Positions 1-10,723 of a DNA stretch of 64,000 bases are shown here, in pieces. The stretch lies in NCBI GenBank assembly GCA_025266875.1, contig JALLLT010000061.1, positions 114,203-178,202 on the forward strand, in the 5' to 3' direction. Within the stretch, counting starts at the first letter, position 1, and the number at the start of each line of letters is the position of its first letter. A model generated the notes under the pieces. That model was not told the origin of the DNA. It searched no databases and saw nothing but the letters and a program-made list of their open reading frames with translations. The translations under genes and the position numbers were made by a program. This DNA is from Fennellomyces sp. T-0311 (Eukaryota > Mucoromycota > Mucoromycetes > Mucorales > Lichtheimiaceae).

Positions 1-793
1 TGCGGTACGATTTCCGTGAATTCAAACAGCTGGATCGGCACATGGGAGATGAGCCGACCGACGTGGTACCCGAACGTTAATCCATTTAGGGACATGCCGA
101 GGGTCACGAGGAATTGCCAAATGGCGGCCAGCACGTTGTAGCCGGTATTGTGTGGATACGCGTCATAATTCGCAAATGCCTTGAACATGTCCAGCATCCA
201 TGACGAAAACGTCGTGATGGAGCCACAAAGTCCGGTGGATAAGCCGATCTGCAGAGGAAGATACCTGGTTACTTTTTCCTAATTAGTCCAATTCCAGTAT
301 TTTGAGAGTGCGCGCCAACATGCCATTGTATCAAGGCGTCCTTTTGTTGAACCACCATGCCCATGATAAAACATCCGACCCACTGCGCCGCGATCAATCC
401 AAACACTGGTGCTCCGGCATACGAATGCAGCCGCTGCAGTCCAACGCGTATCAATGTGCCCAGTATCGCCATGGGGATCAGAATAAACGCAATAGCAACC
501 TTGTTTTCCTTCAAGACGATAGTTTTTTTCTTGCCCTGATCGTCTTCTTCCACCACGGGCGATTGCAAATCAGGTATCTCCGCAAGGCCATACCGATCGC
601 CAGTGTCTTCTTCACCATGAGCAAGCTCAATGGTCGAACCTGACATGTTGGTCTCGGGATCGGTTTCTACTGCCGTGGACGGAAGATTGGGCACTTCGGC
701 CATTCCATAACGATCATCGTGTCTCGATTCGCCTTGAGCAAGCTCCAATGGAGCAGCACCCGTGCCACCTTTTCGATCCCGAGGCTCGGTCAT
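1..793 (-). CDS. FEX: Fluoride export protein (CrcB/FEX family), 3' end cut by window edge
   Basis: Membrane channel that removes cytoplasmic fluoride; fungal FEX proteins act at the plasma membrane. Exon 1 (793-320) starts at ATG 793 and encodes a polar N-terminal tail of about 95 aa containing a loosely repeated ELAxGE..DDRYG(M/L)AE(V/I)P segment, then helices with the family pattern GTLIRVGLQRL and AAQWVGCFIMG. Exon 2 (248-1, open at the edge) carries the fluoride-channel signature GLCGSITTFSSW. Joining at an intron of about 71 nt (249-319), which has a CTAAT branch-like site and a CAG acceptor, keeps the frame; its donor GTTGGC is not canonical, so the junction is approximate. Fungal FEX proteins are tandem CrcB repeats, so the second repeat probably lies outside the window. 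The gene is head-to-head with the acetyltransferase at 911. Confidence 0.85.
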
Positions 794-910
794 ATTGTAA
801 CGACGCTTAGCTGATAGGAAATATATGTAAGAAAAAAGACAGCCAGACCAATAACGAGTGCTCTAATTCCGCTTCTTCCCCTTCCGCTTTTTTTTCCCCT
901 TTACATCGCA
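794..910. promoter_or_regulatory. Shared divergent promoter region
   Basis: These 117 bp separate the start codons of the fluoride exporter (minus strand) and the acetyltransferase (plus strand). The side facing the acetyltransferase is a pyrimidine-rich run (cttccccttccgc and a T/C tract) as in leaders of other genes here. I see no clear TATA box. Co-regulation is possible but not shown. Confidence 0.4.
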
Positions 911-1635
911 ATGCCCAATCCATTGGAACGCTACTCGATCCGTGTTGCCGAAGCTAAGGATTTGCCAGCCATTGCCGAAATCTACAATGAACGAATTAGG
1001 AACTCGACGAGCTTGTTCATTTATGACCCTGTGACGGTTGAGTACATGGAAAAATGGTTAAGCGGGCTCAAAGAGCCGGGATATCCCGCAATTGTTGCAG
1101 TGGACAAGGCCACAGATCAAACGGTGGCCTATGCTTATTTGGGCAGTTTCAGAGCGAAACCTGCATACAATTTGTAAGAGAAGCCATGTTCATTTCAGGC
1201 GCATATGTTTGTAACCCTTTTTTTCCCTGGTAGATCAGTCGAAATCACGGTCTATGTGCACTTGGATCATCATCGTCAGGGCCTGGGGCGCCTATTGTCG
1301 ACTGAGATGGTTAGAATTGCGAAGCAGATGAAGCTTAAAACGGTCATAGGTAAAAAAAATACACGCGCCACAGTATCACTTGAGAACGCACCAATCTAAC
1401 CTCACCAAAAAAAAAAGCTGGCATTACCTCTGAAAACACGCCGTCCATTGAACTGTTCAAAGCACTGGGATTCAATGAGGCGGGCACGTTCCGCAACTGT
1501 GGTTACAAGTTCGGGCGGTTCCTGGATGTGACCTTTTTGGAACTGTGCATCGAGTCGACTGAAGGGCCTACGGATGGGTTACCCACATTTGTCCCGTTCC
1601 CATGGGACACATATACATTTGGTCAAAGTTCATAA
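911..1635 (+). CDS. GNAT acetyltransferase, phosphinothricin/methionine-sulfoximine acetyltransferase-like
   Basis: Predicted acetyl-CoA-dependent N-acetyltransferase of the phosphinothricin acetyltransferase (PAT/MddA) branch, probably cytosolic; the natural substrate is likely a glutamate analogue or amino acid but cannot be read from sequence. Three exons: 911-1173, 1234-1349 and 1418-1635, with introns of 60 and 68 nt (GTAAGA..TAG and GTAAAA..AAG, the second with a CTAAC branch site). The joined protein is about 198 aa. Visible motifs are the N-terminal RVAEAKDLPAIAEIYNE, the central VYVHLDHHRQGLGRLL (acetyl-CoA pyrophosphate loop, Q/R-x-x-G-x-G/L) and the C-terminal SENTPSIELFKALGF typical of the family. 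The start is the first ATG after a pyrimidine-rich leader. It ends in TAA at 1633-1635. Confidence 0.85.
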
Positions 1636-3562
1636 TAAATAGTATAGTTCCCACGTTGTCGGTGACGCGCTCATTCTGTTGCATCTGTGTAATCCATTGT
1701 TCCCCGATCGCTGTTGTTCGAAAACCTGCGAGGGTCATCTGGTGTTTAAGGTGCCCGGATACAGTGCTCGACGACAACGTGGCCAAGTGCGGTAACACAG
1801 CATATGGGCCATCGATTTTTTGTATTTCAGGTGTGGTACAACAGCCGAATTGATTTCGGATGAAACACCATTTTAAACAACAATGGTTGCTTATTGTAAA
1901 AGTGGGGGAGGTAGATCGACTACCAAAGAAAGTAACGCGGTATGTCGTACACATTGCGCAAAACCTGTACGTGTGTGGTGTGTGTACAACGACGATCCTC
2001 TCTTGTTGCCAAGAACAAATCATTAAAATCCCCAAAGATGGTTATTGCCTTCTGCAGTTTATAACTTAATAAAAAAAAGAATCTTCGGATGCACGCTGGC
2101 GATCTGGAACCGCGAACGAAAAAATGTGCCTCGCTCTTTCTTTTTTATTATTTTTTATACAACAGTAACTTATCCTGGGAAAAAGTTTTGTTATGCATTG
2201 TTCCTTAATATCGTTTCATGTTCCTCTATATTGCTTTTGGGGGCTAATTGTATGGCTGCGCAAATACTGTATATCTTTTTGCGTTTTCGATGCAGCGATT
2301 ATCTCTGTTATCGTTGCCTGCAACAGCAAGAAAAAATGCTGAGCCTAATCATTGGAAAGATTACGAGCTGACAAAGATAAGCTGATAAAACAGAAGCTAT
2401 ATCTATGACCCCCACAAGTAACAAACAAACATGAGGACAAGGTTATTTTAGAAAAGGTGGGGTTCGGGGAAGGGGGTCGCCTATTGTAAAGCAAATATAT
2501 GTACAGAACCCCGACTTACAATAGGCATAGCCCATAATTATGTGGTGGATCCTGACACGGCCACTGCATGCAAGCAAGGGGGGTGATCAACCGTGACAGA
2601 ATTTAAACCAATAGGGTACTTTTGGTCCTTTTGGTAAAAAATGCAAATTGTCCATTGCGCAATAGCTGACGACATTTCTTGCACGGTTACATAACTCCTA
2701 TCGCCATAGCAATAAAACCACAGCAACAACTTGCTTTTTCACCAGAACCCTAGACATCCGTTTTTTTTCACACAAAAAAGAAAAAGAAAAAAAAAGAGTC
2801 AGGAGAGCCGTTAAAAAAAATTGGGGGTTCGAGACGGGTAGCACTTTTTTTTTATTTTACACTTTTTTATATTACCAGCCACTTTTTTTACTTTTTATCA
2901 TATCAAACCCCATTCTACCTTTTCTCTCGCTGGCAAGTCACGGATGCACATTCATCCTAATCTTTGACCAATTAAATGATGAGATTATGGATTGGATAAA
3001 GATAAAAAAACACCGACCTTGGTACTCATTGGCTCGATAAGAAATCAAGAGTATATCTTTCTAGCGTACCAGGCGACCGGGCATAGGTTGGTTAAAAAAG
3101 GTTGCACCACAGCAAACTGTCGCGTGGGCTATAAACTCTCTCGGCTTTATCAAGTTTTTGCTTCCCTCATGCATGGATAATGCTCCAAGATAAATGGAAC
3201 CAATCAATCGCGTCGTCGCGCGAGATAAACAAAATTCGTTTTAGTTCAACATTTCCCCTAATGGCGAGTCTATGAAAAAAGGGAGAGTGGGGAGCCGAAA
3301 AAAAGGGTTTGGCCGAATTGCCCTTCAAGTTACACAAGAGAAAAAAACTGCGTATTTTATTTTATTTATACAACGAAAAAAGAGTATTGAGATCCCTTTA
3401 TCCAATTGACAAAGGGGAAACACAGTGGGGGGTGTGCAGCATGGGGGGAAGAGAGGGGGGGTACAGAGCGCCTTGTTTCTTCGTTTGGGATTAGCGAGCT
3501 CTGGTGCCTTACTAAATTTACGAATGCTACATGTATATGTTGGGGATATTTTTTTTTGCGCG
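1636..3562. other. Intergenic, AT-rich; cluster of GATA sites near the right end
   Basis: I see no convincing gene. Short ORFs here (for example 2045-2371) lack recognisable motifs and sit in T- or A-rich low-complexity DNA. Several plus-strand GATAA sites lie upstream of the GATA-factor gene, near 2375, 2382, 2995, 3001, 3037, 3191 and 3224, with minus-strand TTATC sites near 2896 and 3144. Confidence 0.5.
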
Positions 3563-3570
3563 TATATAAA
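3563..3570 (+). promoter_or_regulatory. TATA box of the GATA-factor gene
   Basis: TATATAAA lies 101 nt before the ATG at 3671. It is followed by a strongly pyrimidine-rich leader (ttttctctctctctcactc) of the kind used for transcription starts in fungal promoters. Inferred from position only. Confidence 0.55.
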
Positions 3571-3670
3571 CGTTACCACTCACCCGACGAAACTTCTCTT
3601 TCTTGTTCTTTTTACACTTTAGATCAAACCGTTTCCCTACTCTTTTCTCTCTCTCTCACTCTGCTACTCA

Positions 3671-4948
3671 ATGACTGAAGCAACCTCTTCCGAGTATCTC
3701 ATGGTAGACACTTCGAGCGATCGTCTTTCGGTTTTGCAACACCACCATCATGCATTGCCTTCGCCTTCAGATAGCAACGCGCATGGATTCAGCAGCTTCC
3801 CTTCACCCACTTCGTCGAGCACCTCCTTCGACAGTCCAATGTTCTTTGATCCAAACTCGCTCCAGAACTTCCCTATTGCTGTTTTGCAAAGTATCTCGGC
3901 ATTGTATCAAACGACTTCGTCTTACTCGATGGAGGAGCCGTTTAACCATTTCGAGGACAACTCGGCTGCGATGGCTGCCGCTGCCGCTGCGTTAAGCATC
4001 ACGCCTCCTGTTGCACCCGAACCGAGCCCGGCCGCTGTCGGTACCACGGAAAAGCCAAAGACACGCCCACCGCGACAGCTCGAGTGTTACAATTGCCATG
4101 TCACCAAGACCCCGCTCTGGAGGCGTACACCTGACCGTGCCCATTCACTCTGCAATGCTTGCGGATTATACTACAAACAATATGGCTCGCATCGTCCATT
4201 GCATATCCGCCAAAAACAGCAACAACAACAGCAGCAGCAGCAGCAGCAACAACAACAAGAAAGCAGTCCAAAGACCAAGGAGCAGCAAGAACCAAAGCAG
4301 CAGCAACGCCAACCTTCTTGCTCACCCACCAGTGTCAAAGTTCAACCAACAACGCCTGTTGCTACACCACTCACTACACCCACCGAACCATTGCTTGGTC
4401 AACTGTTCAACATGGATGAACAACAACGTTGCGCCAATTGTCTTCAAACTAACACTCCTCTTTGGCGCAAGAATGAACGTGGTGAAAGTGTGTGCAACGC
4501 TTGTGGTAAGTTTTTTTTTTATAAAAAAATTTTTTTTATTCTATTTGGAATGGTTGATATTAATTGTACTTGTATAGGATTGTATGCCAAGTTACATCAT
4601 CGCGATCGACCGCCAACAATGCACAAGCAAAAAGTTCAAAAGCGGCGCCGAGGCTGGTCCGGCGAAGAGGAAGAACAGCCGATCGATAAAATGGCTCGTT
4701 TGGATCCACCCTCGTCATTGCCCACGCCACCGCCACCTGCTGCTATGACAATTGCTGTCGACGACAAAGAATGGCCTGCAGATCAGTTTGATGATTCGCG
4801 TTTCAGGAACTTGCTGAGCAGACTTTCCCCGGAACAGATGCAAAGCTTTTTGGTTATCCTGGAGAGACGGTGTATCGTGTTACGCTCACTGTTGTATGGT
4901 GAACAAGACAACGCCTCTCCCACTTCATACAATCTTCAGCATTTATAA
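3671..4948 (+). CDS. GATA-type transcription factor with two zinc fingers
   Basis: Predicted nuclear DNA-binding regulator recognising WGATAR. Spliced length is 401 aa: exons 3671-4505 and 4578-4948, intron 4506-4577 (GTAAGT..TATAG, 72 nt). Order of parts: Ser/Pro-rich N-terminus with an Ala run (about residues 104-112); finger 1 from residue 139, C-X2-C-X18-C-X2-C with TPLWRR; a polyglutamine tract (about 184-198); finger 2 from residue 254, C-X2-C-X17-C-X2-C with TPLWRK; a basic tail KQKVQKRRRG just after finger 2; and a C-terminal amphipathic segment (FRNLLSRLSPEQMQSFLVIL) that could oligomerise. The mixed X18/X17 spacing differs from siderophore repressors (SreA/Fep1), where both fingers are X17 with Cys-rich DNA between them; here the linker is polyQ. 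The regulatory target is therefore unknown. The intron cuts finger 2 right after CNACG. Confidence 0.9.
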   Translation: MTEATSSEYLMVDTSSDRLSVLQHHHHALPSPSDSNAHGFSSFPSPTSSSTSFDSPMFFDPNSLQNFPIAVLQSISALYQTTSSYSMEEPFNHFEDNSAAMAAAAAALSITPPVAPEPSPAAVGTTEKPKTRPPRQLECYNCHVTKTPLWRRTPDRAHSLCNACGLYYKQYGSHRPLHIRQKQQQQQQQQQQQQQQESSPKTKEQQEPKQQQRQPSCSPTSVKVQPTTPVATPLTTPTEPLLGQLFNMDEQQRCANCLQTNTPLWRKNERGESVCNACGKFFFYKKIFFILFGMVDINCTCIGLYAKLHHRDRPPTMHKQKVQKRRRGWSGEEEEQPIDKMARLDPPSSLPTPPPPAAMTIAVDDKEWPADQFDDSRFRNLLSRLSPEQMQSFLVILERRCIVLRSLLYGEQDNASPTSYNLQHL

Positions 4949-7587
4949 TTTATATACACATATATATTCATCCGTTTTCCTTTTTTTGCATTCCAACACA
5001 AACAACCTATGTCCCTTTCTTTCTCTTGTTGCCCGTCGATCGGATCAACAGTCTCCTTTATATATACCCATCCACATCCCTATGTCCTCGTTTTCTATTC
5101 TATTCTTTTCTTTTTCTCCTGCTTGCTTACCCGTTTGATACGCTCCCTCATAATCAACCACTAATACCTTATTTGTACACTTTTTTTCCATCAAATTGTC
5201 CTCTCCTTCCTGTTGATATTTATCCTTATTTTCCGGAATGATAAAGAGAAATAATGTATAGCTTTTTTTTTCTTGAAAAAAATTACTTTCTATGTATTAA
5301 GCAATTGAACTGATCAACATTTATATGTTTGCCAAACTATCATGCACTTGGAATAAATAGCGAATTCTTTTAAAGTGCCTCGCTTCGAAACATACAATCT
5401 TTAGGATAGTCTCAGGAACTATTACATAAGTCATGCCATACGGCAATTGAATTTTTTTTCAGCTATACTACTTGGTTTTTTTTCACGTCGCAGCTTCATT
5501 ATTACGTACTAATAAGCTTTCCTTTACATAATATCCGGCGGTCTTTCTGTAATAAGTATTCCGTTATTGTTGTACAGCCTGGCGGGTACAATATTCCTGG
5601 GCACTGGTAACATAATATATTTTTCAACCTTGCGTGACACCAAAAGACCCCATGTGGTACTGAATAGTTGTTTTTAACTTGGCGCTTATCAAACACAGGA
5701 CAAAACACAGAACAGCAGATCAGGTGTAAAAAAAAAAAGAGGGCTCCAATTAAAGCAAAGGTCAGGGAACTTTTTTGGGCACACCATTGATTATGTTACT
5801 TTCTTAAAATCAGAAAGCGATGGTTTCGGTATGTAGTTGGTTTAGAAGCCATTCGAACGACGAGTTGATATTTTGTTTCTCACAAAGCCCATTTTAATAC
5901 AATGATCCTATATTTAGCATGAACTATGACGTTGAAAAAAACATAAAAAAAACCTTTGGGATCTTTTGAACGCCAAAATGGTGTAGAGACCTATTCCCTC
6001 ATCAATTACTTCATGTGGAAGAAAAGAAGGAATAACGGCAGATAAGAATTTTGCATGTGGTTTCAGACTAAGCAATAAATAGGTACTTTGAGATAGACTG
6101 CCAAAACATAATTTGTCCAATAGTGTCGCGCGAGTGACCAACGTTTTTGCGTGTTTCGTTCAATGGTTATGGAGTTCCACATGGAAAGAAGGAAAAAACG
6201 TATCTGATTTGTATATGCAGGTGACTCTCTATACATAGAAAGAAAGTATGAACATTCGGTGCACGTTGAGATAACAAAACGCTTGTTTGAGTGCAAACAC
6301 GCAAACATAATCTTCGGACTTCTTGGATGGAAATAGCTTTTTTGGAAAGCACGACTTTTTCGATCAAGTGTCTTCCACGAGCTTACCTACTCGTGGAACC
6401 ACAATGCAAGTTTAATTCGCACCTGCAGCAAGAAACATGTTATACGGATGTACCGTAAGTGTTCATTTGAATCTCATTCTCACAACATTTTTTTTTCAGG
6501 GACAAAAGTCACCGTATATTCATGCAGCTTTGGAAATGGCGACACAAAGCAATGAACGTCGAAACTAATAACTCTTGATACGTACGCAGCAACTAGAATT
6601 GTGCTCAGATATCAAGGCGCGTTTGTAACGTGTTGTCGATACGGACATTGTTCCAAGGAAGCGTGTTTTTTTTTCTTATCTCCTTGCAACCAAAAACATC
6701 AACAGCTGATTAAAATTTACTTCCACGGATCGCTGCTCGATTATCTTTTATCTTTTGCTTCCGCTGTTATCAGGCTTTATTTATTATCCAAACCTTATGA
6801 AGCGAACTTGTCGCAGGCGCACAGTCATGCAGACAACGAACGATGGCTTTTACTGGCTATACTTGGCGCACTTAGCCCATGCCATTGGATAGTATTCGGA
6901 TTCAGTACAGTATGCTTTACCTTATCGGTGATAAAAGGTAAACAAGAAAGTCACAGCATGCAACGTGATGCGGATGCAGGGTGGTTTGCTACAGGTGCCT
7001 GCTGAAAGTACTGGTAATTTGAATAAGAGAACCAGGGCTGAGCCAAGCCAGAGGCTGTATTGATACAGAAAGATGCTGGGCTCACGGACATCTTATGTAG
7101 TTGAGTTACCTTGTGATTGCATTATTTGCGACTGTTCATAGTAGCCTGGCAAAAAAAAAAGTACGAAAAGACGTAGCCACGTACGTATGACGTGGGTATG
7201 TATGTGGCACGACATGAAAATCAGGCACCAGGCCGTCCAAGCGCCCAGGTTTAAAAGACCGTCGAAACAAGCGTTACCCCGCTTCATAGCATACTGAGCA
7301 CAGTTTACATAATATAAGCGGCTATTTTATAACAAGATTCTGCTTTTCGTTGCACAAACCGGTCGGGTACCTCTTCAAACCCGAGCCGATAAAAACAAAG
7401 TTACCCGCTTGTACAAGAGCCACCAGCCGTACACACGTTGCTGTGTACCCAACTACACATTTACACACGAAACCATCAAGGAATTGAGGAAACATAAAAC
7501 ATGCTCTTTATAGAAAACAAACTAAAATAACAAGATTAACATACTGGAAGAGAGGTGTACAAAATGGTATATGTATGGATGGTTTTT
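4949..7587. other. Intergenic, no gene recognised
   Basis: The 3' flank of the GATA gene and the 3' flank of the H+-ATPase. The sequence is AT-rich with homopolymer runs. An open stretch at 6601-7005 (134 codons) has no motif, no good promoter and frequent rare-looking residues; I do not call it. No tRNA, repeat array or transposon end was seen. Confidence 0.5.
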
Positions 7588-10500
7588 TTATGCCTTGCTG
7601 CTGCTTTGACCACCACCCAAGATTTGAGCGGCTTGGTTGGTCTGAGCAGAAGAGAAACGGCGCATTTCCTTCTTGTCCATGCTAAGCTTCTTGCCAAACA
7701 AGCGCTTGCCAAAGTTACGGGGCTGCTCCAAGGACTTGAGCGAGCGGGTACGGTTGGCATAGTAACGGGCAGAAGATGATGCGGAGATGGCAGAAGCACG
7801 ACGGGATTGGCCACCCGCCATGGGAACCTTGGTTTCGGCCAACGTGTTTCTGGGAGTGAACAGCTTTTGCATACCAAACTTCAAGAAATCCATAGGCAAG
7901 AACCAGATAATGTTCCAGATCCAGACAATACCGGCCCAGTCCCAGCCGCAGCCGCGCATGTAGGTGAAGCCCCAGTCGGCATAGACGGCAATGAAGGTGG
8001 CAACAAGCTGAGCAACGACAAAGGCGCACATCAAGTAAACGGAGGGACGTTCCATGAAGAACCAGCTGCGAGAACGGGTGATGAAAATCAATGCCTGGGA
8101 AATGGTCGAAACTTGCAAGTAAATGATGGAGTGGTAGATGTGGTCGTTCACCCAGTCTTCACCAGCGAGATAATCTTCGGCACGGGGCAATTCAACACCA
8201 AACTTGTCATGGAAGAAAGTAGTGTGGAACATGACGGCAGCAAATGCCAAAGTTGAGGCAGCTTGATACAAACCGTAGACAATGGCATAGCAGAAAATTT
8301 CACGCAAGTTCCACTGGTCGGGATAAGGCGAAGGCTTGACGCGATCGGTAGAAATGGTCATGATGGTACCATCGTTCAAGACGGCGACAATAAGTACAGG
8401 GAATGGAGGGAAATCGTGCTTAAAGGCAAAGCAGAGGATGGCGAAACCGACAACAACACGAATGGTGATGGAACAGGCGTAGATAGCGTAGTTACGCATA
8501 CGTTGGAAAATCTGGCGAGAACCAATGATGGCTTCGACAATGACGGAAAGACCAGGTTCGGTCAAGACGATATCGGCAGCGGAACGGGCAGCATCAGAGG
8601 CATCAGCGACAGCGACACCGACGTTAGCCTTGGAAAGAGCAGGAGCATCATTGACACCATCACCAGTCATGGCAGTCATATGGCCCATAGCCTGAAGACG
8701 TTCGACAATTTCGTACTTGTGTTCGGGATAGACACCGGCAAAACCATCGGCCTGCAAGACCATGTCGTCGATGCTAGTGTAACCAGAGCCAGGGGGAGGA
8801 CCATCCTTGAGGGTCTTGGACAAGAACATGTTATCACCCATTCCGAGACGACGGCCAGTTTCCTTGCCAATAGCGAGCTGATCACCAGTGATCATCTTGA
8901 CTTGAACACCCAAGGCAATCGAACGGTCGATGGTTTCCTTGGTATCAGAACGTGGGGGATCGTAGATGGGGAGCAAACCAATGAGACGGAAGCCCTTGCC
9001 TTCACCCTCGACTTCGCCGGAGGGGACTTCATCGACGGCAACAGCCAAGGCACGGAGACCACGACGGGCAAATTCATCAACATCATCGTTCAAAGCCTGG
9101 ATTTGCTGTTCGGTCTTGTCGCGAGTGCATAGATCCAAAATGGTGTGCGACATACCCTTGGTAACACGAAGAGTGGCGCCGTCTTCCAGACGCTTGTAGG
9201 TGATTTCGGTACGCTTGATGACAGGGTTGAAGGGCTTGAATTCGAGTTCCTCGATACCCTCACGAGCAAGCTTAGGGTCGGGCAAGGAGTTGACGATACA
9301 GAAATCAATAGCATCCTGGTTTTCGGTACGGCAGGCATAGGCGGAGAGGAGGATGACCTCATCACCGTTAAACTCGCCATAGGTCTTGATGGTGGGCTTA
9401 TCGACAATCAGTTTATTCAAGGTCAAAGTACCCGTCTTGTCAGAGCAGAGGATAGTGACGGCGGCCATTTCCTCAATGGCAGTGATACGAGTAACAATAG
9501 CCTTGTGCTCAGCAAGCTGCTTGGCACCGATAGCGAGAGTGACAGACAAGACAGTAGGCCTAAATAAGGTTAGGAACAATAATCAGTATGATATAAGCAA
9601 ACAAATTCGGGCGCCACAAAAAAGTACTCACATGGCAATAGGAATACCACCAATGAGCAAGACCAAGAGGTTATCGATACCACGGCGGTAGTTGTAACGG
9701 AAAGCGGCGTACATGACCAAAATTTCGACAACGACGAAAATACCAATGGAAACCAAACAAAAGTTACCAATGTGTGCCAAAATAGTTTGCAAATGGCCAA
9801 CATCGTCGCCTGCATCACCGACAAGCTTGGCAGCGCGACCAAAAAAGGTGTTCAAACCGGTACCAATAACGATGGCTTCGGCTTCACCTTGCTTGACAGT
9901 AGAACCAGAGAAAATTTCGTCACCGGCTTCCTTGCCCACAGGGAGCGATTCACCAGTAAGAGCAGCCTGATCAATGGATACTTGGCCATGTGCCTAAATG
10001 CAATAAATTTTCGATAAATGAAATGAACTAAAACAACAACAACAATAATAAAGTATAATACATACCGTAAGCAAACGACCATCAGCGGGGATAACGTCAC
10101 CAAGTTTGATGCTAATCACATCGCCAGGAACAAGCTCAGCAGCTTCCATGGTGTGCCACTCGCCATCACGCTTGACCTTACATTCGGGGCGAGCGATTCC
10201 ATCAGCGCCTTGACGGCGTTTCCAGCTTGACGTTCTTCGTAGAAACCAATAAGCGAATTGGCCAAGAGCAGGAGAACGATACCAATGAAATCAGGATAAT
10301 CCGGGGGTTTGCCGTCGCCGTTGGCCAAGGCAATCGAGACGATGGCGGCAGCTTCCATGACCCACGAGAGAGGGTTCCACATGAAGCCCAAGAACTGCAA
10401 AAAGGCGTTCTGTTCCTTTTGCTCGAGCTTGTTGTAACCGAACTTCTCGATACGTTGCGCGGCTTCTTCTGAGGTGAGGCCATTCGGCTGCGTCCTAAAA

Positions 10501-10723
10501 AAGCGCACAGAGTCAGATCACGAACCCGGGAAAAGGTTAAGCTGAAAAAAAGTAGTACATACTGCAAAAGTTGCAAAACGTCGTCAGTCTCCATTGTGGA
10601 AAGATCGAACTTGTCCTTGTCGTAGAGTTCTTCGACAGTGAGGGTCTTGACGTTCTCACCGTTGAGCTCAACCTTGGCGGGCGCCTCGGCAACGACCTCG
10701 ACGGTTTCCGTTTTCTCGGCCAT
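7588..10723 (-). CDS. PMA1: Plasma-membrane H+-ATPase (P3A-type), with an apparent 1-bp frameshift in exon 2
   Basis: Electrogenic proton pump of the plasma membrane, coupling ATP hydrolysis to H+ export. Four exons on the minus strand: 10723-10563, 10494-10066, 9993-9632 and 9559-7588; introns of 68, 72 and 72 nt have GTATGT/GTATGT/GTGAGT donors and TTTAG-type acceptors. Motifs: [11 protein letters not shown] (first membrane pair), [20 protein letters not shown] (actuator loop), CSDKTGTLT (phosphorylated Asp), [20 protein letters not shown] and [15 protein letters not shown] (ATP/Mg hinge), then six C-terminal membrane segments and a basic Ser/Arg-rich tail that probably regulates activity. 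Exon 2 reads ...KALMESLAP then shifts at the C4 run (plus-strand GGGG, 10186-10189) before [10 protein letters not shown]. Coding length is 2924 nt, so exactly one base is missing for a 974-aa protein. This is either a sequencing error or a disabled paralogue. Confidence 0.9.

Noticed and set aside
6601..7005. 134-codon open frame upstream of the H+-ATPase 3' end.
   Set aside because: No motif, no promoter signal and no homologous pattern; long open frames occur by chance at this size.
8263..9132. 289-codon plus-strand ORF.
   Set aside because: It is the antisense shadow of H+-ATPase exon 4, which carries all catalytic motifs on the minus strand.
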